This document shows positions 1 to 5,165 of a DNA stretch of 6,599 nt, piece by piece. The stretch comes from an uncultured Eubacteriales bacterium (GTDB lineage: Bacteria; Bacillota; Clostridia; Christensenellales; CAG-138), in contig URSN01000104.1 of the NCBI GenBank assembly GCA_900550525.1, forward strand, positions 1 through 6,599, in the 5' to 3' direction. Made by a program: the position numbers and the translations under genes. The notes beneath the pieces are model-generated. The model was not told where the DNA came from, made no database searches, and saw nothing but the letters and a program-made list of their open reading frames with translations. Numbering within the stretch: the stretch's first letter is position 1; every line of letters starts with the position of its first letter.

Positions 1-1
1 C

Positions 2-631
2 GCGCCCGCCGCCGAACCGACCGCGGAGCCTGCCGCCGACCCGACGGCCGAGCCGACCGCAGAGCCCGCCGCCGAACCGACGGCCGAGCCGACCGCAGAG
101 CCCGCCGCCGCGGGCGAGAACTATACCGCCGGCACGCGCACGGAGACGTCGTACGAGAGCGCCTGGCTGGGCCTTCGCTACACGCTGCCCGAAGGGTTCG
201 TGATGGCGACCGACGAGCAGATCAACGCCGCGATGCAGATCGGCTCCGAGATGCTCGACGTGGACGGCGAGCTGCTCGACGCCGCCAGCGTGCGGGTCAT
301 CTACGAGATGATGGCCCTCTCCGCCGACGGCCGCAACGTCCAGATCGTCGCGGAAATCCCCGCCCTGGAGGACATGAGCGCCGAGCTGTACGTCACCACG
401 CTGCAGTTGCAGCTGCCCTCGCTGGGCTTTGAGACCGGCGAGCGGAGCACGCTTGAGCTGTGCGGCGCGACGTATGAGTCGCTCGACGCCTCGGCCGACG
501 TGGAGGGCGTGAGCGTGTGCCAGCGCTACCTTGTGCGCCGCGTGGGCGACCGGATGGCGCTCATCACGGTTTCCGCGCAGGACCAGGCGCAGCTGGACGC
601 GCTGCTCACGGGCTTTGCGCCGCTGGCGTGA
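2..631 (+). CDS. C-terminal part of a secreted/surface protein with a Pro/Thr/Glu/Ala repeat linker, function unknown
   Basis: The frame is open from the left edge to TGA at 629-631 (209 residues visible), so the N-terminus, including any signal peptide or lipobox, lies outside the window. Residues 1-35 are a low-complexity linker of AAEPTAEP-type units. It is encoded by two 36-bp copies that differ at one base (32-67 and 68-103) and is preceded by a shorter copy. Such acidic proline-rich linkers usually separate a membrane anchor or lipid anchor from an extracellular domain. The remaining ~170 residues form a compact domain beginning around an ESAWLGLRYTLPEGF stretch. It has two cysteines (in the LCGA and SVCQ contexts) and looks alpha/beta. 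I recognise no named family. An internal ATG at 200 is not a credible start: the upstream linker is continuous with the domain and no ribosome site is seen. It may be co-transcribed with the membrane gene 55 bp downstream. Confidence 0.75.
   Translation, partial: APAAEPTAEPAADPTAEPTAEPAAEPTAEPTAEPAAAGENYTAGTRTETSYESAWLGLRYTLPEGFVMATDEQINAAMQIGSEMLDVDGELLDAASVRVIYEMMALSADGRNVQIVAEIPALEDMSAELYVTTLQLQLPSLGFETGERSTLELCGATYESLDASADVEGVSVCQRYLVRRVGDRMALITVSAQDQAQLDALLTGFAPLA
32..103 (+). repeat. Two tandem 36-bp repeats encoding an AA(D/E)PTAEPTAEP linker
   Basis: Units 32-67 and 68-103 are identical except for C/A at the third base of the GAC/GAA codon (40 versus 76), which changes Asp to Glu. 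A partial, more diverged unit precedes them at about 8-31. The unit is a multiple of three, so gain or loss of copies changes linker length without breaking the frame. Near-identity at synonymous sites points to recent slippage or duplication. Confidence 0.85.
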
Positions 632-686
632 CGGTTGCGCGCGGGATACCCCGCAGGGAAAGGGAACACACAAGGAGGTTATGCGT

Positions 687-1121
687 ATGGAAACGTATCA
701 GGCGCCGGCGCCCGCCGGCTCCAAGCTGCTCAAGGTCGTCGGCATTCTGATGATCATCTTCTCGGCGATCACGCTGGTGGTCGGCATCGTCGGCCTGGTC
801 GGGCTGGGCGCGCTGCTGGCCGTGTCGAACGGCACGGTCATGGGCGTGGTCGTGTGGGCGGCCGTGCTGGCCTACATCCTCGCCTTTGCCGGCGCGGTGA
901 TCGAGCTGGTCGCCGGCATCACCGCCGTCAAGCACTGGGCCAACCCCGCCAAGGCGCAGACGTGCGTGGCCTGGGGCGTCGTGCTGCTCGTGCTCGTGGC
1001 GCTCAACGCGCTGTTCGGGCTCATCGGCGGCGAGAGCTCGCTGCTGTCCACGCTCATCGGCCTCGTGCTGCCGGTGCTGTACATCGTCGGCGCGAACCAG
1101 CTCAAGCAGCAGGCCGGCTGA
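687..1121 (+). CDS. Small four-helix integral membrane protein, function unknown
   Basis: This encodes 144 residues ending in TGA. The start at ATG 687 is chosen because AAGGAGG (672-678) sits 8 nt upstream. The in-frame ATG at 681 would leave only 2 nt, so it is unlikely, and would add just Met-Arg. A short Pro/Ala-rich N-terminus (METYQAPAPAGSK) is followed by four hydrophobic segments at roughly residues 17-45, 51-80, 93-113 and 118-136. A polar loop KHWANPAKAQ lies between the second and third, and the tail NQLKQQAG is polar. It lacks catalytic motifs, and Gly/Ala/Val dominate the helices. It resembles the many uncharacterised small membrane proteins of Firmicutes that follow genes for surface proteins. 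A partnership with the upstream surface protein is only an inference from orientation and spacing. A strong hairpin terminator follows at 1183-1217. Confidence 0.85.
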   Translation: METYQAPAPAGSKLLKVVGILMIIFSAITLVVGIVGLVGLGALLAVSNGTVMGVVVWAAVLAYILAFAGAVIELVAGITAVKHWANPAKAQTCVAWGVVLLVLVALNALFGLIGGESSLLSTLIGLVLPVLYIVGANQLKQQAG

Positions 1122-1182
1122 GCCGCGTTCCCCGTTTCCGGGGCGCGCAAGGGAAAAGGAGCCGCCTTTTGGCGCAAGAGAG

Positions 1183-1217
1183 GGAGCGCCCGCCGCTTTG
1201 GCGGGCGCTCCGCTTTT
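1183..1217 (+). terminator. Rho-independent terminator after the four-helix membrane gene
   Basis: A perfect 12-bp stem pairs GGAGCGCCCGCC (1183-1194) with GGCGGGCGCTCC (1200-1211) around the 5-nt loop GCTTT, followed by GCTTTT. It lies 61 nt after the TGA at 1121 and just before the end of the convergent holin gene. The minus-strand side has no T-run, so it mainly serves plus-strand transcripts. Confidence 0.85.
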
Positions 1218-1228
1218 GTCCGCGCGGC

Positions 1229-1630
1229 TCAGTCCTGCGGCTTTTGCAGCCCGGCCAGGGCGCGGCGCAGCGCCTCCGGCAGCGGCAGGCCGAGCGCGGC
1301 GGCGGTCTCCAGCACGGACAGGCCCTCGTTGGCGAGGTAGAACAGGCACACGGCCGCGCGCACCGCGCCGTTGGTCTGCTCCAGCAGCCGGTCCAGCAGC
1401 GTGCCCAGGCACACCACCAGCAGGATGACGGCCTTCTGGAGCAGGCCGCGCCAGCCGACGGCGCTTGAGAGCGCGCGCCGCGCCGCCGCCGCGGCCACGC
1501 CGGTGAGATAGTCCAGCGCGATGACGGCCAGCAGCGCCACCAGCAGCGCGTCCCACGGGCCGAACAGGTAGGCCGCGACGCCGCCGAGCGCGGCGAGGAC
1601 GGTGCGCGGCAGGTCCTTCCAGGTATGCAT
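1229..1630 (-). CDS. Phage-type holin (toxin secretion/phage lysis holin, phage_holin_4 family)
   Basis: This encodes 133 residues, the usual size for this family. Translation is placed at ATG 1630-1628 because GGGAGG lies 7-8 nt upstream on the minus strand. The longer frame reaching ATG 1687 has no ribosome site. Holins form membrane lesions that release a cell-wall hydrolase, and family members also occur near secreted toxin or amidase genes. Visible features are a hydrophobic segment near residues 10-24, a second at 25-45 containing ALDYLTG (Asp40; the conserved LDYxTG core), a third at 66-80, and a fourth carrying FYLANEGLSVLE (96-108; the conserved NEGLS-x-LE element). It ends with a charged tail LRRALAGLQKPQD. 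No endolysin, amidase or phage structural gene is next to it, so it is a solitary holin, either a domesticated phage remnant or a host-encoded secretion accessory. It is convergent with the gene to its left. I see no convincing promoter in the very GC-rich region upstream. Confidence 0.85.
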   Translation of the reverse strand: MHTWKDLPRTVLAALGGVAAYLFGPWDALLVALLAVIALDYLTGVAAAAARRALSSAVGWRGLLQKAVILLVVCLGTLLDRLLEQTNGAVRAAVCLFYLANEGLSVLETAAALGLPLPEALRRALAGLQKPQD

Positions 1631-1765
1631 GTGATCCCCTCCCGATGTCGTTGTGCGGCCGGCCGCCCGGTCCGCCGCGTCCAGCATACCGCGCGCGGCG
1701 CGCGCGCGCGTCCGATAATTCCGCGCACGCGGGGGCGGGTCAGGCCGGCGGCGGGGAGCGCGCGA

Positions 1766-1834
1766 TACTCCCGCCGCGCGGGAACGCGGGCGTGCGCCCC
1801 GCTCTCCTCATGGCCGCTACTCCCGCCGCGCGGG
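1766..1834. repeat. 17-bp exact direct repeat, each copy an inverted repeat
   Basis: TACTCCCGCCGCGCGGG occurs at 1766-1782 and again at 1818-1834, 52 bp apart. The CCCGC-CGC-GCGGG core is self-complementary, so each copy could form a small hairpin or bind a dimeric protein. No T-run follows, so they are not obvious terminators. High GC raises the background for chance matches, but the shared TACT 5' end argues for common origin. Confidence 0.5.
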
Positions 1835-1918
1835 GGCGGCGGGCGCTCCGGCGCGCCGGATACGGCCCGCGGCGGACGGCCCCGCCGCGGGGCCGGCTGC
1901 GCTCCGGCGCGGGGCCGG

Positions 1919-1949
1919 ACGGGAAATTTTCGCAAAACGACGGGAAAAT
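1919..1949 (+). promoter_or_regulatory. Tandem ACGGGAAA half-sites upstream of the pckA promoter
   Basis: ACGGGAAAT (1919-1927) and ACGGGAAAAT (1940-1949) are direct copies spaced 21 bp start to start, about two helical turns. They end 14 bp before the -35 box. This placement fits an activator binding one face of the helix, but no regulator can be assigned. The CGGGAAAT part also equals one half of the published Bacillus Noc-binding palindrome, although the mirrored half is absent. Confidence 0.3.
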
Positions 1950-1962
1950 GGGCGGCTACCGC

Positions 1963-1991
1963 TTGCACTTGGCGCCGGTTTCGGCTATACT
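1963..1991 (+). promoter_or_regulatory. Sigma-A-type promoter of pckA
   Basis: TTGCAC (1963-1968) and TATACT (1986-1991) are separated by the optimal 17 bp and match the housekeeping consensus at 4 or 5 of 6 positions each. It sits in the only A/T-containing stretch of an otherwise GC-extreme spacer. Transcription would start near 1998, giving a leader of about 75 nt. The leader can fold through GGGGGA (2003-2008) pairing with TCCCCC (2030-2035), well upstream of the ribosome site. Confidence 0.75.
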
Positions 1992-2073
1992 TTAAGCATA
2001 ATGGGGGAGAAGGTTGACCTGTTCAGCCGTCCCCCGCAAGGTGTATCATTGCTGGCGAAAGGAGACCAACCAG

Positions 2074-3531
2074 ATGAAAGCGTATGTCGAATCCCTCGGT
2101 ATCATCGCCCCCAAAGCGGTCTACCGCAACCTCACCCCGGCCGAGCTGACCGCGCGCGCCGTCGCGCGCGGCGAGGGCAGCCTCTCCGATACGGGCGCGC
2201 TCGTGGTCACCACGGGAAAATATACCGGCCGCTCCCCCAACGACCGCTTCGTGGTCGATACCCCGTCCATCCATGACGACATCGACTGGGGCAAGGTCAA
2301 CGTGCCGATCAGCCCGGAGCGCTTCGAGCAGATCTACGGCAAGATGATGGCCTACCTGCAGGGCCGCGAGATCTTCATCTTCGACGGCTTCGCCGGCGCG
2401 GACGAGCAGTACCACCTGCCCGTGCGCGTGGTCAACGAGCTGGCCAGCCAGAACATGTTCATCCATCAGCTGCTCGTGCGGCCGACCGAGGAGCAGCTGC
2501 GCGACTTCGTCCCCGGCTTCACGATCATCGCCGCGCCGGGCTTCAAGTGCATCCCGGAGCGCGACGGCGTCAACTCCGAGGCCGCCATCCTCGTCAACTT
2601 CGATAAGAAAATGGTGCTCATCGCCGGCAGCCAGTACGCGGGCGAGATCAAGAAGAGCATCTTCTCCGTCATGAACTACGTGCTGCCCAAGCAGGGCCTG
2701 TTCACCATGCACTGCTCGGCCAACATCGGCAAGGACGGGGACAGCGCGCTGTTCTTCGGCCTCTCCGGCACCGGCAAGACGACCCTCTCGGCCGACCCGA
2801 ACCGCAAGCTCATCGGCGACGACGAGCACGCCTGGTCCGACAAGGGCATCTTCAACATCGAGGGCGGCTGCTACGCCAAGTGCATCAACCTCTCCCGGGA
2901 GAACGAGCCGCAGATCTGGAACGCGATCAAGTTCGGCGCGCTGGTCGAGAACGTCGTCATGGACCCCGAGACGCGCACGCTCGACTTTGACGACGGCTCG
3001 CTCACCGAGAACACCCGCGTGGGCTACCCCGTCACCTACATCCCGGACTGCGTGATCCCCGGCGTGGGCGGCCACCCCAAGACGGTCGTGTTCCTCACGG
3101 CGGACGCGTTCGGCGTGCTCCCGCCCATCAGCAAGCTGGACAAGAACCAGGCCATGTACCACTTCGTCAGCGGCTATACCTCCAAGCTCGCCGGCACCGA
3201 GCGCGGCATCACCGAGCCGGTCACCACGTTCTCCACGTGCTTTGGCGCGCCGTTCCTGCCGCTCGACCCGTCCGTGTACGCCGAGATGCTGGGCCGCAAC
3301 ATCGACAAGCACAACGTCAACGTGTACCTGGTCAACACCGGCTGGTGCGGCCATAAGGCGGGCGACGGCAAGCGCATGAGCCTCAAGTACACCCGCGCCA
3401 TGGTCACCGCCGCGCTCAACGGCGATCTGGAGAAGGTCGCCTACGAGACGGATCCGTACTTCAACGTCAGCGTGCCCACCTCCTGCCCCGGCGTGCCGGA
3501 CGAGGTGCTCAGCCCGCGCAAGATGTGGTAG
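2074..3531 (+). CDS. pckA: ATP-dependent phosphoenolpyruvate carboxykinase, C-terminally cut by an in-frame TAG
   Basis: It catalyses oxaloacetate + ATP to PEP + CO2 + ADP in the cytosol. In fermentative anaerobes it often runs toward oxaloacetate for succinate or anaplerosis. The start is ATG 2074, with AAAGGAG at 2058-2064 placed 9 nt upstream, and [10 protein letters not shown] is a natural N-terminus. Substrate-binding [10 protein letters not shown] includes Arg53. [15 protein letters not shown] contains Lys206 and His213, the counterparts of the Mn-binding residues. The P-loop GLSGTGKTT spans 229-237 (Lys235, Thr236), and kinase-2 IGDDEHAW includes Asp249/Asp250. LKYTRAMV lies near the C-terminus, as in the family. 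As written, translation stops at TAG 3529-3531 after 485 residues. The same frame continues with clearly homologous sequence to TAA 3643-3645, which would give 523 residues, a normal family length. All catalytic motifs precede the TAG, but the loss of 38 C-terminal residues probably affects folding or stability. It has its own promoter and terminator, so it is monocistronic. Confidence 0.93.
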   Translation: MKAYVESLGIIAPKAVYRNLTPAELTARAVARGEGSLSDTGALVVTTGKYTGRSPNDRFVVDTPSIHDDIDWGKVNVPISPERFEQIYGKMMAYLQGREIFIFDGFAGADEQYHLPVRVVNELASQNMFIHQLLVRPTEEQLRDFVPGFTIIAAPGFKCIPERDGVNSEAAILVNFDKKMVLIAGSQYAGEIKKSIFSVMNYVLPKQGLFTMHCSANIGKDGDSALFFGLSGTGKTTLSADPNRKLIGDDEHAWSDKGIFNIEGGCYAKCINLSRENEPQIWNAIKFGALVENVVMDPETRTLDFDDGSLTENTRVGYPVTYIPDCVIPGVGGHPKTVVFLTADAFGVLPPISKLDKNQAMYHFVSGYTSKLAGTERGITEPVTTFSTCFGAPFLPLDPSVYAEMLGRNIDKHNVNVYLVNTGWCGHKAGDGKRMSLKYTRAMVTAALNGDLEKVAYETDPYFNVSVPTSCPGVPDEVLSPRKMW

Positions 3532-3645
3532 GACGAGGCCGAGTACGAAAAGACCGCCAAGGATCTGGCCGCGCGCTTTGTCAAGAACTTCCAGAAGTAC
3601 ACCCACATGCCCAAGAGCATCGTGGACGCCGGCCCCAAGGCGTAA
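3532..3645 (+). other. Orphaned C-terminal 38 codons of pckA after the in-frame stop
   Basis: This reads in the same frame as pckA directly after the TAG: DEAEYEKTAKDLAARFVKNF, then QKYTHMPKSIVDAGPKA and TAA. The pattern of a charged helix, an ARFVKNFQKY element and a final AGPK tail matches the normal end of bacterial ATP-PEPCKs. It is conserved coding sequence rather than 3' untranslated DNA. The codon at 3529 probably was a sense codon one substitution from TAG, such as AAG, GAG or CAG. No separate start or ribosome site is present, so it is made only if the TAG is read through or is a sequence error. Confidence 0.8.
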
Positions 3646-3666
3646 CGGAACAGAAACCGATCGGAC

Positions 3667-3699
3667 AGGCCGCCCGGCAAATGCCGGGCGGCCTCTTTT
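3667..3699 (+). terminator. Rho-independent terminator of pckA
   Basis: AGGCCGCCCGGC (3667-3678) pairs with GCCGGGCGGCCT (3683-3694) as a perfect 12-bp stem with the 4-nt loop AAAT, followed by CTTTT. It starts 22 nt after the TAA at 3645. Its position supports 3645, not 3531, as the native end of pckA. Confidence 0.9.
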
Positions 3700-3947
3700 G
3701 CCGCCGCGCCCCTCCGTCGTCCGCGCCGCCGCGCCCGCTTTCCTGCCCCGCCGCCGGCCGGCGCAGTCCGCCTTTGTGCCCCAACGCGCCCGGCGCCGCA
3801 TCCCTCCCGCAGATCGCCGCCCACCCCCCATCCCTGCCGCGAAACGGCGCTTCCTTTGCCGAAGCGCGTCTTTGTTTGGCGGCGCGGCAGGAGAAGCGCC
3901 CGCGCGCGCAGAACCGTTCCCCGTATCCGAAGGGAGGCACGCACGCC
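3700..3947. other. GC-rich spacer between pckA terminator and noc; no gene seen
   Basis: About 250 bp of C/G-rich sequence with no ORF that has a ribosome site, and no clear -35/-10 pair. The only assignable element is the noc ribosome site AGGGAGG at 3931-3937. Because of the upstream terminator, noc needs its own promoter, which I could not identify. I saw no perfect parS or Noc-site palindrome in it. Confidence 0.5.
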
Positions 3948-4817
3948 ATGTCCATGTTCACACGGGAGAACGACGCCGCGCGGCAGCAGGCGGTGCAGGG
4001 GCGCCAGCTCATGCTGCTGCCCGTGGACAGCATCGGGGCCAACCCGAACCAGCCGCGCCGCCAGTTCGACGAGGAGGGGCTGCAGGAGCTGGCCGCCTCC
4101 ATCGCGCAGGCCGGGCTGATCCAGCCGCTCGTCGTGCGCCGCATCGCGGGCACGTAAGAGCTCATCGCCGGGGAGCGGCGGCTGCGCGCCTGCCGCCTGC
4201 TCGGCATGCGCGAGGTGCCCTGCATCGTACAGCGCACCACCGAGGAGGCCAGCGCCATCTTCGCCCTGATCGAAAACCTCCAGCGCCGCGACCTGCACTT
4301 CATCGAGGAGGCCGAGAGCTACCGCCAGCTGCTGCGCACCTATGGCCTGACGCAGGAGGCGCTGGCCGCCCGGCTCGGCAAGAGCCAGTCGTTCATCGCC
4401 AACAAGCTGCGCCTGCTGCACCTGTCGCCCGCCGTGCGCCGCGGCCTGCTCGAGGCGCGCCTGAGCGAGCGCCACGCCCGCGCCCTGCTGCGCCTGCGCG
4501 ACGAACGCCTCCAGCTCGAGGCCATCGAGCGCATCCGCGAGAAGGCCCTCAACGTCAAGGAGACCGAGCGCCTCGTCGAACGCATGATCGAGGCGGTGAC
4601 GCCCCCGCCGCGCCCCCGCCTGCTGCGCCTGCTCAAGGATTACCGCCTGTTTCTCAACACCGTCAAGTCCGGCGCCGAACAGCTGCGCGACGTCGGCATG
4701 CGCGTCGAGATCCTCCAAACCGATTATGAGGACGGCGTGGACATGCTCGTGCGCGTGCGCCGCGACGCGCGCCAAAATGCCCGCCCCGGCGGCGCGCCCG
4801 CCGCCGGCAGCGGCTAA
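3948..4817 (+). pseudogene. noc: Nucleoid occlusion protein (ParB/Noc family), interrupted by TAA at codon 70
   Basis: Noc binds dispersed chromosomal sites and blocks division-septum assembly over the nucleoid. The start is ATG 3948, with AGGGAGG (3931-3937) 10 nt upstream. The frame to TAA 4815-4817 spans 290 codons, a usual Noc length, but an internal TAA lies at 4155-4157. It falls inside the conserved VRRIAG-x-YELIAGERR block, in place of the usual Tyr (TAC/TAT). The frame is otherwise intact: ParB N-domain with NPNQPRRQFDEEGLQELAAS, the CTP-binding motifs GERRLRA (75-81) and ENLQR (109-113), and helix-turn-helix LTQEALAARLGKSQSFIANK. The C-terminal dimer region DYRLFLNT...YEDGVDMLVRV is typical of Noc rather than chromosomal ParB. 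Specificity positions Gln147, Lys153 and Arg175 match Noc rather than ParB (my recall of published ParB/Noc work). The B. subtilis-like amphipathic N-terminal helix is not obvious in MSMFTRENDAARQQ. If the stop is real, only a 69-residue fragment without CTP or DNA binding would be made. A single-base error would restore it fully. Confidence 0.85.
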
Positions 4818-4822
4818 AGCGC

Positions 4823-4912
4823 GGGCAGGCCCTCATGCGCCTGGACGGGCCCAGCGGCGAGCGTGGAAAGCGCGACGTATCAGGGGCAGGCCCTCGTGCG
4901 CCTGGACGGGCC
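4823..4912. repeat. Pair of 29-bp direct repeats separated by 32 bp
   Basis: The copies at 4823-4851 and 4884-4912 differ at one base (A 4835 versus G 4896). Each contains GGCCCTC...GACGGGCC with GGCCC/GGGCC ends that could pair. The first copy starts 6 nt after the noc stop, and the second merges with a terminator-like hairpin. No further copies at 61-bp spacing are seen on either side. Origin is unknown; a local duplication or a remnant of a mobile repeat are possible. Confidence 0.6.
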
Positions 4913-4934
4913 GTTTGCACGGCGGTTTTCTTTT
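4910..4934 (+). terminator. Probable terminator downstream of noc
   Basis: GCCGT (4910-4914), loop TTGC, ACGGC (4919-4923), then GG and TTTTCTTTT (4926-4934). The stem is only 5 bp but GC-rich, and the T-tract is good. It is the first such element after the noc TAA at 4815-4817. Confidence 0.5.
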
Positions 4935-4953
4935 GCCCCGGCATGCGCCTGCC

Positions 4954-4975
4954 AAAAAGAAACCGCTCCTGGCGG
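4954..4975 (-). terminator. Weak possible terminator after the LysR fragment (minus strand)
   Basis: On the minus strand CCGC-CAGGA-GCGG (4975-4963) is followed directly by TTTCTTTTT (4962-4954), 4 nt after the TGA of the LysR fragment at 4982-4980. The stem is only 4 bp, so this is tentative. Confidence 0.3.
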
Positions 4976-4979
4976 ACCG

Positions 4980-5165
4980 TCAAACACATCCCCTCGCGCA
5001 CTGCAAAAACGCCTTGAGCGCCGGGTTTCCCTGCAGGGTCTTGTAGTAGACGCCAAAGGACATGGGTTCCGCGCCCCTGAGCGGGATCTTTGCCATCAGC
5101 GGCGAGTCCGGCGCCAGATACTCCGGCAGGACGGAAACGCCATATCCCGCCGTGACCAGCACCGC
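4980..5165 (-). pseudogene. C-terminal shard of a LysR-family transcriptional regulator
   Basis: About 60 codons end at TGA (4982-4980) and read LVTAGYGVSVLPEYLAP, then PLMAKIPLRGAEPMSFGVYY and KTLQGNPALKAFLQCAR. This is the end of a LysR effector-binding domain: the V-x-AGxGVSVLPE element, then a strand bearing the FGVYYK motif and a final helix. Normal regulators are about 300 residues with an N-terminal winged helix-turn-helix. Here everything upstream is gone, and a minus-strand TGA (5168-5166) abuts the break. The GTG at 5162-5160 is not a credible native start. The break coincides with the broken 5' end of the ABC exporter on the plus strand, consistent with one deletion across a divergent regulator/exporter pair. 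A non-functional remnant. Confidence 0.8.

Larger units (their letters stand above)
1631..1962. other. GC-extreme, hairpin-rich intergenic spacer between divergent holin and pckA
   Basis: No credible gene is present here. Open frames on either strand are Arg/Pro/Gly-rich products of base composition and have no ribosome sites. The spacer contains a run of nearly uninterrupted CG/GC dinucleotides (1691-1710). An exact 17-bp direct repeat occurs at 1766-1782 and 1818-1834, each copy having an internal CCCGC-CGC-GCGGG inverted repeat. Another direct repeat of 13 bp (GCGCTCCGGCGCG) lies at 1843-1855 and 1899-1911. A perfect 6-bp hairpin GGCCCC-GCCGC-GGGGCC spans 1878-1894. Composition drops sharply to A/T-containing sequence from about 1919, where the pckA control region begins. 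Confidence 0.6.

Noticed and set aside
1683..1711. Minus-strand promoter for the holin (TATGCT at 1688-1683)
   Set aside because: No matching -35 hexamer at 16-18 bp; the upstream position falls in the alternating CG tract.
2014..2049. Second promoter, TTGACC (2014) with TATCAT (2044)
   Set aside because: The spacer is 24 bp, far from the optimum, and it lies within the leader of the better promoter.
2014..2073. Earlier in-frame start for pckA at ATG or other codons from 2014
   Set aside because: The extra 20 residues do not look like PEPCK, and AAAGGAG is placed correctly for ATG 2074.
2001..2276. Open frame beginning at ATG 2001 in the pckA leader
   Set aside because: No ribosome site, overlaps pckA in another frame, and its composition is Arg/Pro-rich as expected from a shifted GC-rich gene.
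2023..3831. Long minus-strand open frame opposite pckA
   Set aside because: It is antisense to a clearly conserved gene, is rich in Arg/Gly/Val/His/Asp from complementary codon bias, and has no ribosome site.
3529..4157. Stop-codon reassignment (for example TAG as pyrrolysine or a recoded genetic code)
   Set aside because: The two internal stops differ (TAG and TAA), TAA ends both genes properly just before their downstream signals, and TAG ends the right-edge gene. No tRNA or downstream recoding element is visible.
3441..4775. Long minus-strand open frame opposite noc and the pckA tail
   Set aside because: It spans a terminator and two real genes on the other strand; it is a composition-driven shadow.
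4823..4912. Minimal CRISPR array (29-bp repeat, 32-bp spacer)
   Set aside because: Only two copies with an internal mismatch, no third unit at 61-bp spacing, no AT-rich leader and no cas genes in the window.
4863..5165. Extension of the ABC exporter frame upstream to ATG 4863
   Set aside because: This stretch runs antisense through the LysR fragment and the noc terminator region and has no transporter-like sequence. Exporter homology begins only after about 5169.
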